A stretch of 16,006 bases of DNA, taken from positions 1-16,006 of the forward strand of contig CAKSXP010000016.1 of the NCBI GenBank assembly GCA_934515035.1. The letters are read 5' to 3'. The notes below the pieces were generated by a model. That model made no database searches. It was not told where the DNA came from and worked only from the letters and a program-made list of their open reading frames with translations. The position numbers and the translations under genes were made by a program. The stretch is from an uncultured Oscillospiraceae bacterium (GTDB lineage: Bacteria; Bacillota; Clostridia; Oscillospirales; Oscillospiraceae). Below, in pieces: positions 1 to 6,973 of this stretch (position 1 is its first letter; each line of letters opens with the position of its first letter).

Positions 1-214
1 GCTCCTGCCCGATGGGGGAGAGATACACTTCAAAAGCGATAATGACCCTCTGTTTGAGTGGTCCGTTGAGCAGTTTCAGAACTGCGGCTGGGAGCTGCGC
101 GAGGTCACTCGTGATCTGCACGAAAATGGTCCGGTCGGCATTATGACCGACTACGAGACCAAATTTTACGAACAGGGCGTAACGATAAACCGGCTCGTCG
201 CGATACGTCCCTGA
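1..214 (+). CDS. trmB: tRNA (guanine-N7)-methyltransferase TrmB, C-terminal part
   Basis: The frame is open from the window edge (first full codon at base 2) to TGA at 212-214, giving about 70 residues of a C-terminus. TrmB uses S-adenosylmethionine to make m7G at position 46 of tRNA in the cytosol. Visible family features are a strand/loop reading LLPDGGEIHFKSDN, a following FEWS segment and a near-terminal TDYETKF motif followed by INRL. The family has a conserved T-D/E-x-E-x-K-F element here that contributes to substrate binding. The catalytic and SAM-binding N-terminal part lies outside the window, so its integrity cannot be judged. It ends 16 bases before xth, whose ribosome binding site directly follows the stop, so the two are probably co-transcribed. 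Identification rests on a short tail but the motif is distinctive. Confidence 0.85.
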   Translation, partial: LLPDGGEIHFKSDNDPLFEWSVEQFQNCGWELREVTRDLHENGPVGIMTDYETKFYEQGVTINRLVAIRP

Positions 215-230
215 CAGGAGGAGCTTTCAC

Positions 231-986
231 ATGCGGCTTATTTCATGGAACGTAAATGGCCTGCGCGCCTGCGTCAAAAAGGGCTTCGAGGATACTTTCT
301 GGGGGCTTGATGCGGACATGTTCTGTCTTCAGGAAACAAAGCTTCAGGAGGGACAGATCGAACTTGACCTGCCCGGATACGAGCAGTATTGGTGCTACGC
401 CGAGAAAAAGGGCTACTCCGGTACCTGCATCTTTACGCGCCGGACCCCGCTGAGCGTCTGCTGCGGCATCGGGATCGATGAACACGACCACGAGGGGCGC
501 GTCATAACGCTTGAATTCGACGAGTTCTTCCTTGTCTGCGTCTATACGCCAAACGCACAGGACGGTCTGCGCCGCCTGGACTACCGCATGAGCTGGGAGG
601 ATGCTTTCCGCGAATATCTTCTCGGGCTCGACGCGAGGAAACCCGTCATCGTCTGCGGGGACATGAACGTCGCCCACAACGAGATCGACCTTAAAAACCC
701 CAAAACGAACCGCGGAAATCCCGGCTTCTCCGATGAGGAGCGCGAAAAGTTCAGTCGGCTTCTCAGTTCGGGATTCACCGATACCTTCCGGTATCTTTAT
801 CCCGATCTCGAAAATGCCTATACCTGGTGGAGCTTCCGCTCCGCTGCACGTGAACGAAACGTGGGCTGGCGTATCGACTATTTCCTTGTTTCAGACCGCA
901 TCCGTGACCGCATCGGCAAAGCCTTTATCTGTCCGGAGATCATGGGCTCCGACCACTGCCCCGTAGGGCTTGATATTACGCTATGA
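231..986 (+). CDS. xth: Exodeoxyribonuclease III (AP endonuclease, ExoIII/APE1 family)
   Basis: This 251-residue protein has the usual full length for Xth. It cleaves DNA at abasic sites and removes 3' blocking groups in base-excision repair. The EEP-fold motifs are all present in order: WNVNGLRA (Asn7), LQETK (metal-binding Glu35), YTPNAQ (catalytic Tyr105), GDMNVAHNEIDL (Asp144 and Asn146), NPGFSDEER, RIDYFLVS (Asp216) and the terminal GSDHCPVGL (Asp241-His242, the catalytic dyad). The ATG at 231 is preceded by CAGGAGGAG at 215-223, which fixes the start. It sits 16 bases after trmB, and its TGA overlaps the dusB ATG (ATGA at 983-986), implying translational coupling. All active-site residues are intact. 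Confidence 0.97.
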   Translation: MRLISWNVNGLRACVKKGFEDTFWGLDADMFCLQETKLQEGQIELDLPGYEQYWCYAEKKGYSGTCIFTRRTPLSVCCGIGIDEHDHEGRVITLEFDEFFLVCVYTPNAQDGLRRLDYRMSWEDAFREYLLGLDARKPVIVCGDMNVAHNEIDLKNPKTNRGNPGFSDEEREKFSRLLSSGFTDTFRYLYPDLENAYTWWSFRSAARERNVGWRIDYFLVSDRIRDRIGKAFICPEIMGSDHCPVGLDITL

Positions 987-1957
987 CAAAAATCGGCAAT
1001 ATTGAAATAAAAGGACGTCTGCTTCTGGCGCCTATGGCGGGCGTGACCGATCTCGCTTTCCGCCACATATGCATGGAACAGGGCGCAGCTATGACAACGA
1101 CAGAAATGGTAAGCGCAAAAGCGCTTATGTATCAGGACGGAAAGACACGCGAGCTCCTCCGGTCGTCGCCGGATGACCGCCCCCTCTGCGCTCAGATATT
1201 CGGGAGCGAGTCTGAAATCATGGCCGAAGCGGCTATAAAAGCAAAGGAAATATCTAACGCAGATATAATCGATATCAACATGGGCTGTCCCGTTGGAAAA
1301 ATCGTCAACAACGGCGAGGGCAGCAGGCTGATGCAGGACCCCGAAAAGGCGCAGCGGATCATTGAAGCCGTTGCCGCCGCGGCGGGATGTCCCGTCACGG
1401 TAAAGTTCCGTAAGGGCTGGGACAAGGGCAGCGTCAACGCCGTTGAGTTTGCAAAAATGTGCCGCGACGCGGGCGCGTCGGCTATCGCCATTCACGGCCG
1501 AACCCGAGTGCAGATGTATGAGGGCAAGGCCGACTGGGACATTATCCGCGATGTCAAGAGAGAGATAACCGATATCCCCGTCATCGCAAACGGCGACATC
1601 TGGACAGCCGAAGACGCTGAACATATTCTGCGCTATACCGGCTGCGACCTTGCCATGATCGGCCGCGGGAGCTTCGGCAACCCGTGGATATTCGCGCAGG
1701 GCAACGCCGCTGTCGAGGGAAAGGACATCCCTCCCCTGCCCCCTCTTGCCGAGCGCGTTGATACGGCCATCCGCCAGTTTGAGCTTGCCGCACAGTACAA
1801 GAGCGAAAAGATCGCCTGCCTTGAATCAAGGCGTCACTTTGCCTGGTATCTCCGCGGTGTTCCGCACTCCGGATATTTCAAGCAGCAGATAGTAAAGATC
1901 GAAACGCTCGACGACGCGCGAAGGATAGCGCAGCAGATAAAGAAGGAACTGAGGTGA
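983..1957 (+). CDS. dusB: tRNA-dihydrouridine synthase, DusB-like
   Basis: This 324-residue FMN-dependent enzyme reduces uridine to dihydrouridine in the tRNA D-loop using NAD(P)H. The N-terminal TIM barrel shows LLAPMAGVTDLAFR (FMN-binding, residues 14-27), EMVSAKAL, QIFGSE, DINMGCPVGKIV with the catalytic Cys102, VTVKFRKGWD (Lys141, Arg143), AIHGRTR (His171) and IANGDI, then the phosphate-binding MIGRGSFGNPWIF. The C-terminal helical RNA-binding domain follows with the typical RRHFAWYLRG segment. The family usually reads GCPVPK; here it is GCPVGK, a mild variation. The 4-base overlap with xth and the 4-base gap to the sigma gene place it inside an operon. DusB is the common Bacillota type, but DusB versus another Dus subgroup is a judgement from motifs. 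Confidence 0.95.
   Translation: MTKIGNIEIKGRLLLAPMAGVTDLAFRHICMEQGAAMTTTEMVSAKALMYQDGKTRELLRSSPDDRPLCAQIFGSESEIMAEAAIKAKEISNADIIDINMGCPVGKIVNNGEGSRLMQDPEKAQRIIEAVAAAAGCPVTVKFRKGWDKGSVNAVEFAKMCRDAGASAIAIHGRTRVQMYEGKADWDIIRDVKREITDIPVIANGDIWTAEDAEHILRYTGCDLAMIGRGSFGNPWIFAQGNAAVEGKDIPPLPPLAERVDTAIRQFELAAQYKSEKIACLESRRHFAWYLRGVPHSGYFKQQIVKIETLDDARRIAQQIKKELR
1951..1957 (+). promoter_or_regulatory. Ribosome binding site that selects the TTG start of the sigma gene
   Basis: GAGGTGA overlaps the dusB stop codon and lies 4 bases before TTG at 1962. An in-frame ATG at 1980 has only the weaker GTGAGG just before it, so TTG is preferred. The overlap of the dusB end with this site suggests coupled translation. 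Confidence 0.6.
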
Positions 1958-1961
1958 TGAG

Positions 1962-2573
1962 TTGACTCGCAGTGAGGAAATGAACATCATATCCAGAGTG
2001 CTCAGCGGGGACACAAACGCTTTTGAGGCCCTCGTCATCGAAAACCAGCGCCAGATATACTGTCTCGCCCTCAAAATGACCGGAAACGAAGAGGACGCAT
2101 ATGATATTTCCCAGGACGCCTTTGTCAAGGCGTATAAAAACCTTCCGAAATTCCGCGGGGACAGCAAGTTTTCCGTCTGGCTCTACCGTCTGGCGAGCAA
2201 TCTCTGCCTTGACTTTCTTCGTTCGCGCAAGCGCCGCTCCGCGGTCAGCATCTCGTACTCCAACGACGAGGACGAGGAACGGGAGCTTGAGATTCCCGAC
2301 GACCGCTTCTCCCCCGAAAACATTCTGGAAAAAAACGAACTCCGCCTCAGCGTGAACGCCGCTTTCGAGCTTCTGCCGGAGGATTACCGGCAGATACTTA
2401 CCCTTCGTGAGATAAACGGACTGTCCTACGATGAGATTGCCGATGTGCTCGCTCTGGAGCTCGGAACAGTCAAATCCCGCATTTTCAGAGCACGAAAAAA
2501 GTTGTGCTCTATTCTTATGAAGGATGGGAACCTTTCAGACCGGTTCGCGTCTAATACATCGAAGGAGGTGTAA
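1962..2573 (+). CDS. ECF-type RNA polymerase sigma factor (sigma-70 family, SigW/RpoE-like)
   Basis: This 203-residue protein directs RNA polymerase to a stress-type regulon. Region 2 covers roughly residues 15-90: the AFEALVIENQ start, the core-binding segment EEDAYDISQDAFVKAYKN, the -10-recognising FRGDSKFSVWLYRLASN and a basic RSRKRR end. An acidic linker (DEDEERELEIPDD) follows. Region 4 covers about residues 137-182 with LPEDYRQILTLREINGLSYDEIADVLALELGTVKSR, a complete helix-turn-helix. There is no region 3 or 1.1, as expected for ECF factors. The next gene, 3 bases on, encodes a zinc-type anti-sigma factor, the classic pairing. An alternative start at ATG 1980 would remove 6 residues. 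The target regulon cannot be read from this window. Confidence 0.95.
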   Translation: MTRSEEMNIISRVLSGDTNAFEALVIENQRQIYCLALKMTGNEEDAYDISQDAFVKAYKNLPKFRGDSKFSVWLYRLASNLCLDFLRSRKRRSAVSISYSNDEDEERELEIPDDRFSPENILEKNELRLSVNAAFELLPEDYRQILTLREINGLSYDEIADVLALELGTVKSRIFRARKKLCSILMKDGNLSDRFASNTSKEV

Positions 2574-2576
2574 TGC

Positions 2577-3518
2577 ATGCGGACTTGTGAAGAATATCGT
2601 GAGCTTATAAGCCTTGCGATCGATAACGAAATATCCCCGGAGGACATGAACGAGCTGCGGCGCCACCTTCTCGAGTGTGACGAATGCCGTCTTGTCTATA
2701 ATGCATTCCGCAGCATCTCCGACAGCCTGTCCGACGATTGTGCTCAGCCGCCCGAGGACTTTTCTCAGAACGTCATGTTCAGACTCGGTCATGAGCGTCA
2801 GGCACGCAGAAAACGCCCTGTGTGGAGGCGCTTTGCCGCCGTCGCTGCCTGCTTTGTTGTCCTTGCGGCAGCCGTCTCCGGCATTGGCATCGACCGCTGG
2901 AAAAAACACGCCGAGCCCGAGACCGCGCCAAAGGCATTCTATGCCGCCGCAGGCGAAGCGCCTGAGTATTCCGAATATGAGGAAAATGCTTCCCTCTGTG
3001 ACATTACCGGCTCCGATGACGTCCCCGACAACGGGACCCAGTATTTTTCGCCGGCCGATCCGGGGGCCCCTGATACTTCCGAGCTTCCGCCCCCCGCAGA
3101 AGAACCGACCTGTGATGCCCCTACGGAGCGCGCCCCGTCCGACGAAGCAAACTACAAACTGGAAGCCCAGCTGTCTCCGGAGGAGGACATGGCCATTCTT
3201 ATGTCGCTTACCGAAGCGGATATTTACACCGGCGAATTCTCTGACGCGAGTTTCGCGGTCCCCGATGTTTCAACGACAAATTCCGACGCTTTGGCCGCTC
3301 TGGCAGCTCTTTTATCCTTCTCTGAGCTTACCGAGGAAGAGCGTCCGGACGAGGAACCTCTGTTCACTGTCATCGGCCGCATCAGCGAAGACGAAGAAAT
3401 AACGATACCCATCTGGCTTTCCAGCGGCTCGCTTATTATCCAGTTGGGCGAGAACGGCCCGATTTATATCGCAAACGGCTCTTTTACAGACCTTCTTGAC
3501 TTTATCAGGAATGCGTAA
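2577..3518 (+). CDS. Membrane-anchored zinc-type anti-sigma factor
   Basis: This 313-residue protein should hold the preceding sigma factor inactive at the membrane. The N-terminal cytoplasmic ZAS domain (residues 1-45) has Cys4 and the diagnostic His30-x3-Cys34-x2-Cys37 zinc motif within RRHLLECDECRLVYNAF. A basic stretch (RQARRKRPVWRR) leads into one membrane helix at about residues 86-105, rich in Ala/Val. The rest, about 200 residues, would be outside the cell. It starts as an acidic, Pro/Glu-rich linker with SELPPPAEEP and ends in a possible small folded unit (LFTVIGRISEDEEI through LLDFIRNA). I do not recognise that outer domain. GGAGGTG at 2564-2570 sets the ATG at 2577. An out-of-frame ATG at 2573 overlapping the sigma stop hits a stop after five codons. 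Expected control is regulated proteolysis, by family analogy only. Confidence 0.87.
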   Translation: MRTCEEYRELISLAIDNEISPEDMNELRRHLLECDECRLVYNAFRSISDSLSDDCAQPPEDFSQNVMFRLGHERQARRKRPVWRRFAAVAACFVVLAAAVSGIGIDRWKKHAEPETAPKAFYAAAGEAPEYSEYEENASLCDITGSDDVPDNGTQYFSPADPGAPDTSELPPPAEEPTCDAPTERAPSDEANYKLEAQLSPEEDMAILMSLTEADIYTGEFSDASFAVPDVSTTNSDALAALAALLSFSELTEEERPDEEPLFTVIGRISEDEEITIPIWLSSGSLIIQLGENGPIYIANGSFTDLLDFIRNA

Positions 3519-3568
3519 TGCCGAATAGTAGACGCTCTGTGTTTGACATACGCTAGTAAAACAGCAAA

Positions 3569-3607
3569 ATCCTCCGTATGGTCTATGCCATACGGAGGAT
3601 TTTTTAT
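3569..3607. terminator. Rho-independent terminator, probably bidirectional
   Basis: A 13-bp perfect stem, ATCCTCCGTATGG (3569-3581) with CCATACGGAGGAT (3588-3600), has a 6-base loop and is followed by TTTTTTAT on the plus strand. It ends the sigma/anti-sigma transcript. On the minus strand it lies just past the GNAT stop codon, and the trailing sequence there (ATTTTGCTGTTTTAC) is T-rich though interrupted. Confidence 0.88.
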
Positions 3608-4050
3608 TTCTCCATTACATAATTCGTCAGAGCGATCCCGCGGCGGATAACTTTCTGTTCTTTGACTACGCGGTATCTCCGGCGCTGAAAAAACGGCTTT
3701 GCGGTGATGGATGCGTGCGTTGTGATAAGCTTTCCGCTTACAGACCGTTCCAGCTCGTCACAAATCGCGGACGCAGCACCTCTGCCCTGATAGTCCTCGT
3801 GAACATAAAGTCTGTCCAGATATCCGCTTGGGTCCATATCCCCAAAGCCGACGATCATTCCGTTATCCTCGGCGACGACTGTTTTGTGTTTCAGAAAGGA
3901 ACAGTCCCATTCCCGCAGATCCACCGTTCCGGTCGCCCACGCATCCAACTGTTCCGGTGTGTAATCCCCTGCGTTTACGCTGTGAACGGTCTGGTAAAAC
4001 AGCTCTGCCAGCCGCTCACAGTCGGCAGTTCTGTATTCTCGAAGCTGCAT
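3604..4050 (-). CDS. GNAT-family N-acetyltransferase
   Basis: This 148-residue protein is predicted to transfer acetyl from acetyl-CoA to an unknown amine substrate. It opens with LREYRTADCERLAELFYQTV, typical of the YafP-like GNAT group. The acetyl-CoA-binding motif A is LYVHEDYQGRGAASAICDELE, with the QGRGAA pyrophosphate loop. The C-terminus ends with the FFQRRRYRVVKEQ block (the usual F-x2-x-G/R-[YF] region) and a beta strand. The start is taken at ATG 4050. A second in-frame ATG at 4056 lies directly against the GAGG sequence at 4057-4060, leaving no spacer, while 4050 has a 6-base spacer. It begins 43 bases after sufB on the same strand with no terminator between, so it may be the third gene of the suf transcript. 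Substrate and role are unknown. Confidence 0.85.
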   Translation of the reverse strand: MQLREYRTADCERLAELFYQTVHSVNAGDYTPEQLDAWATGTVDLREWDCSFLKHKTVVAEDNGMIVGFGDMDPSGYLDRLYVHEDYQGRGAASAICDELERSVSGKLITTHASITAKPFFQRRRYRVVKEQKVIRRGIALTNYVMEK

Positions 4051-4056
4051 TTCCAT

Positions 4057-4060
4057 CCTC
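4057..4060 (-). promoter_or_regulatory. Ribosome binding site deciding the GNAT start
   Basis: Read on the minus strand the order is GAGG, ATG, GAA, ATG. The first ATG touches the Shine-Dalgarno sequence. The second, at 4050, has proper spacing and is therefore the likely start. Confidence 0.5.
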
Positions 4061-4093
4061 GCATATACCGGTCAGACTGAAATTACGCGAAAA

Positions 4094-5014
4094 TCACGCA
4101 AGGAAGCCCTTGAGGATCCTGTCCTCGGCCTCCTCAGCCGTCAGTCCCAGCGTCTGGAGCTTCAGGAGCTGGTCTCCCGCTATCTTTCCGATGGCGGCCT
4201 CGTGGATAAGCTGGGCCTCGGTGTCGTTCGCCGCGATCTCCGGTATCGAGCGGATACGGGCTTTGCCCATGATGATCGAGTCACACTGGACATGGCCAAA
4301 GCATTGTGCATTGCCGACCATGCGCGGATAGAACACCTGTTCGGATTCATCCTGCGCAACGCTTCTTGAGATAACGCGGCCCTTTGAGTCTGTTCCGTCA
4401 AGAACTATCTCCATGTTTGAGGTAGCCTTCTGCTTCCCGTGCGTCAGCAAACGTTCGGTAACGACAGCCTCCGCCCCGTCGCCGCAGACGATCTTCGTGT
4501 CGCGCACGGTGGAGTCAACGCCGCGTATCTGAACGGTGTCCATCTTGATCGACGCACCCTGTTCAAGGTAGACGATGGTCTGCGGATTCATTATGTTCGC
4601 TCCGTTTCCATCCCCCTCAGCATAGTGCTTTTCGGAGTAGGTGACATGGGAGTTTTTGCCGACATAAAACGTGTGAACGCCGTCATGCCTGGACTCCTGG
4701 CCGCCGCAGTTGTGTATACCGCAGCCCGCTATGATGGTAACGTCGCAGTCCTCGCCGACGAAAAAGTCATTATAGACCATTTCCTTTATTCCCGTCTCTG
4801 TTATGATGACGGGGATGTGGCAGGTCTCGCCTTTTGTCCCGGCCTTTATGCGGATATCTATGCCGGGCTTATCCTCTTTTCCGGTTATGACGATGTTCTC
4901 GGTGCTGGCGCGGCTCGCACAGCCGCAGTCCTTGCGGATATTGTATGCGCCCTTGGGCGTTCCCTTCATATCCGCTATCTGCTCGAGCAGGGAGAGATCA
5001 GTTTCATTAAGCAT
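4094..5014 (-). CDS. sufB: Fe-S cluster assembly scaffold of the SufB/SufD family (short, SmsB-like form)
   Basis: This 306-residue protein belongs to the SufB/SufD beta-helix family that, with SufC, builds and delivers iron-sulfur clusters in the cytosol. It is much shorter than classic SufB (roughly 460-490 residues) and matches the compact single-paralogue form found in methanogens and many anaerobic Clostridia. The family signature is clear in the C-terminal half: YPRMVGNAQCFGHVQCDSII, then IPEIAANDTEAQLIHEAAIG and the closing KLQTLGLTAEEAEDRILKGFL. Cysteines occur at DCGC near residues 30-32, in GCGIHNCGG and in the AQCFGHVQC block; which ones bind cluster is not known from sequence. AGAGGAG before the ATG at 5014 supports the start. 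It follows sufC by 16 bases. No second sufD/sufB copy and no sufS or sufU is present. Confidence 0.92.
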   Translation of the reverse strand: MLNETDLSLLEQIADMKGTPKGAYNIRKDCGCASRASTENIVITGKEDKPGIDIRIKAGTKGETCHIPVIITETGIKEMVYNDFFVGEDCDVTIIAGCGIHNCGGQESRHDGVHTFYVGKNSHVTYSEKHYAEGDGNGANIMNPQTIVYLEQGASIKMDTVQIRGVDSTVRDTKIVCGDGAEAVVTERLLTHGKQKATSNMEIVLDGTDSKGRVISRSVAQDESEQVFYPRMVGNAQCFGHVQCDSIIMGKARIRSIPEIAANDTEAQLIHEAAIGKIAGDQLLKLQTLGLTAEEAEDRILKGFLA

Positions 5015-5030
5015 TGTCGGTTCTCCTCTC

Positions 5031-5753
5031 TCAGCAAATTTTCGGGCAGCAGCCCATTGTTCCGGCGGAAATGCCCGGAATGATATCCTCGGCCGCGCCC
5101 TGTCTGGCGATCTGGCCGCCGGAAATGATCACGACCTCATCCGCCAGAGAAATTATACGCTCCTGATGCGAAATGATTATCATTGTCGCATTGCGTTTTT
5201 CGTGTATATTCCTGAAGGTCTCCGTAAGCCGCGCGAAGCTCCACAGGTCGATGCCGGCCTCCGGCTCATCAAAGATCATAAGATCGCCGTGCCGGGCAAG
5301 TATCGTCGCTATCTCAACACGCTTGACCTCTCCGCCGGAGAGACTGGCATCGACCTCCCGGTCGAGATAGTCGTTGGCGCAAAGCCCGACCTGGGTCAGG
5401 TAGCCGCAGCACTCGTCCTTTGTTACAAGACGCTTGCCGGAGGCTATCGTCAGCAGGTCGCGCACCTTCAGTCCCTTGAACCGGGGAGGCTGCTGGAACC
5501 CGTAGCTTATCCCAATACGCGCACGTTCCGTTATGCCAAGGCCGGTTATATCCTTCCCGTTCCAGATTATCTGCCCAGACGTCGGCTGGACAAGGCCCAT
5601 GATTATTTTCGCCAGGGTGGTCTTTCCTCCGCCGTTCGGTCCGGTGAATACGACCAGTTTTTTATCGTCTATCACGAGACTGAGATCCCGTATTATCTCG
5701 GTCTCCTCGCCTTCGTCGCTGACCTTATAGCAGATGTTCTTAAGTTCAAGCAT
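5031..5753 (-). CDS. sufC: Fe-S cluster assembly ATPase SufC
   Basis: This 240-residue ABC-type ATPase powers the SufB/D scaffold; it is not a transporter subunit. Motifs in order are Walker A FTGPNGGGKTT (residues 37-46), Q-loop YGFQQPPRF (Gln87), signature LSGGEVKRVEI (138-148, close to the LSGGEKKR of SufC), Walker B LMIFDEPEAGIDL (Asp162-Glu163) and switch His196 in IIISHQER. The start is placed at ATG 5753, giving MLELKNICYK. AAAGGA lies at 5764-5769, and an upstream in-frame ATG at 5828 falls inside the predicted promoter. The protein ends in the unusual tail MGCCPKIC. It is first in a minus-strand transcript with sufB and probably the GNAT gene. Confidence 0.95.
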   Translation of the reverse strand: MLELKNICYKVSDEGEETEIIRDLSLVIDDKKLVVFTGPNGGGKTTLAKIIMGLVQPTSGQIIWNGKDITGLGITERARIGISYGFQQPPRFKGLKVRDLLTIASGKRLVTKDECCGYLTQVGLCANDYLDREVDASLSGGEVKRVEIATILARHGDLMIFDEPEAGIDLWSFARLTETFRNIHEKRNATMIIISHQERIISLADEVVIISGGQIARQGAAEDIIPGISAGTMGCCPKIC

Positions 5754-5810
5754 TGCGATTATTTCCTTTCTGTCTGTCACAGCCGCGGAAGCAGATTCCG
5801 TGTAAAGGAT

Positions 5811-5840
5811 ATTATACCATATTGCCATATGTTTTTACAA
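5811..5840 (-). promoter_or_regulatory. Predicted sigma-A promoter of the sufCB transcript
   Basis: On the minus strand there is TTGTAA (5840-5835), an 18-base spacer and a perfect TATAAT (5816-5811). The transcript would start near 5804, giving a leader of about 50 bases to the sufC ATG. A short dyad CGGAA-5-TTCCG (5786-5800) lies at the predicted start point, and another, ATCGA-5-TCGAT (5873-5887), lies about 33 bases upstream of the -35. Either could be an operator, but no known regulator site is recognised. Confidence 0.5.
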
Positions 5841-6013
5841 TGAAATTTTAATTTCCGCCGGGGAGGCGAATTATCGACAAAATCGATGAGGTCTGTAATT
5901 CTTTGAATTTGACTTATCGGTGCTGAACACTTATATTATTGTTAGGAATTGCATCATCAACCGGGTCTTTCTTTTATATTTTTGTAGATTTTACATAAGT
6001 TTAGTGCTCGTTT
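5841..6013. other. AT-rich intergenic stretch between lysR end and the suf promoter
   Basis: There is no convincing coding frame here. It is markedly more AT-rich than the flanking genes. It holds the ATCGA/TCGAT dyad (5873-5887) and a promoter-like sequence on the plus strand, TTGACT (5909-5914), 17 bases, TATATT (5932-5937), pointing into the 3' end of the LysR gene. No hairpin with a T tract is visible after the LysR stop, so its transcript may run on toward sufC. Confidence 0.5.
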
Positions 6014-6925
6014 TTATGCATACAATCCCGCTATAATATTTTTGATTTTTTCGATAATACTGCCGCAACGCTCACTGTGCGGCATATCCGTAAGCCGTGC
6101 AACTCCCAATTCGAGCTTCGCAGTTCCGTCGGCGATCTCAACCGCATGAAGCTTTCCAACGCCTCTCCTGCAATACTGCCGCCACCATAATCCGGTCACT
6201 ATGGCACAACCCATTCCGCTCTCAACAAGAAACGGAATATCCGCTTCAGAAAAACAGCTTGAAATATTCGTCGGGGTAAACATGTTAACTCCGCCGAACA
6301 TGACATCAAGATGGTCTCGCAAAAAGCTGTGTTCAACAGGAGCTATGAGTTTTATATCCGCTAGCTCGCTCATGGATACTTTCTTCCTCATCTCATGTTC
6401 ATCATCCTTTCTGACCAGCAGAAGCATTTCGTCATCGCACAGCTTATGCCATTCTATCTCCGGTCTGTAAATTTTTGAATATGTAAACAGCATATCTGCA
6501 TCGCCGCTGAGCAGCATCGCTCCGTTATTGCCATACTCTTCAAACAGATTTGTAAAGCATATCCCGGGTTCATCCGCAGCCATTTGCCGTTCGGCTTCAT
6601 ATACGATCTCAGACAATCCCAGAGTCTCCCCACAGGCAATGTGCAGGCGAAGCCCGCCGTTTTGTTTGGCCAGCTGCGCCATCATTTGTCCGGTACTCTC
6701 TATTTCAGATATTATTCTGACAGCCCGGTGCAGGAAAATACGCCCCTCAGACGTCAACACCACTCCCTTCGCCGTTCTCTCATAAAGCTTCAGTTCCAAT
6801 TCAGACTCCAGCTTTTTCAGCGCTGCGCTGAGCGTTGACTGCGAGATATGGAGTTCCGCCGCCGCTCTGGTTATATGTTCATATTTCGCAACAGTTATAA
6901 AATAGACCAGCTGATGCACTTCCAC
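6014..6925 (-). CDS. LysR-type transcriptional regulator
   Basis: This 303-residue protein has the standard LysR length. The N-terminal winged helix-turn-helix spans about residues 1-60: EVHQLVYFITVAKYEHITRA, then AAELHISQSTLSAALKKLE and LYERTAKGVVLTSEGRIF. A helical linker and a two-lobed, periplasmic-binding-protein-like effector domain follow (from LRLHIACGETLGLSEIVY). The start is GTG at 6925, preceded by AAGGGGG at 6934-6940; it gives the normal spacing to the HTH. It is divergent from the solute-binding protein gene, the usual geometry in which a LysR protein controls the neighbouring operon and itself from the shared 102-base gap. The co-inducer is unknown; the neighbours suggest the compound that is bound or reduced by their products. 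Confidence 0.95.
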   Translation of the reverse strand: MEVHQLVYFITVAKYEHITRAAAELHISQSTLSAALKKLESELELKLYERTAKGVVLTSEGRIFLHRAVRIISEIESTGQMMAQLAKQNGGLRLHIACGETLGLSEIVYEAERQMAADEPGICFTNLFEEYGNNGAMLLSGDADMLFTYSKIYRPEIEWHKLCDDEMLLLVRKDDEHEMRKKVSMSELADIKLIAPVEHSFLRDHLDVMFGGVNMFTPTNISSCFSEADIPFLVESGMGCAIVTGLWWRQYCRRGVGKLHAVEIADGTAKLELGVARLTDMPHSERCGSIIEKIKNIIAGLYA

Positions 6926-6943
6926 TATTATATCCCCCTTCTC

Positions 6944-6973
6944 TTTGGAGCGGCATCTCCCTGCCGCTCCAAA
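6944..6973. repeat. Perfect 12-bp inverted repeat in the lysR / binding-protein divergent gap
   Basis: TTTGGAGCGGCA (6944-6955) is matched by TGCCGCTCCAAA (6962-6973) around a 6-base centre. Neither strand has a T tract after it, so it is not a normal terminator. It sits 18 bases upstream of the lysR GTG and 54 bases upstream of the binding-protein ATG. That position suits an operator for the LysR protein or a stable hairpin in the lysR leader. A smaller dyad ATCAT-GT-ATGAT (6979-6990) follows closely. No clear -35/-10 pair for the binding-protein gene could be assigned here. Confidence 0.7.

Noticed and set aside
5754..5828. Longer sufC with an ATG at 5828
   Set aside because: The extra 25 residues are not part of the family, and that ATG lies between the predicted -35 and -10; ATG 5753 has a ribosome binding site and the normal MLELKN start.
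4803..5843. 346-codon plus-strand frame opposite sufC and sufB
   Set aside because: The minus strand carries complete SufC and SufB/D motifs; this frame has none and crosses the gene boundary and the suf promoter.
6944..6973. The 12-bp dyad as a terminator
   Set aside because: It is followed by AAAATCC on plus and GAGAAGGGGG on minus, with no T tract, and lies upstream of both divergent genes.
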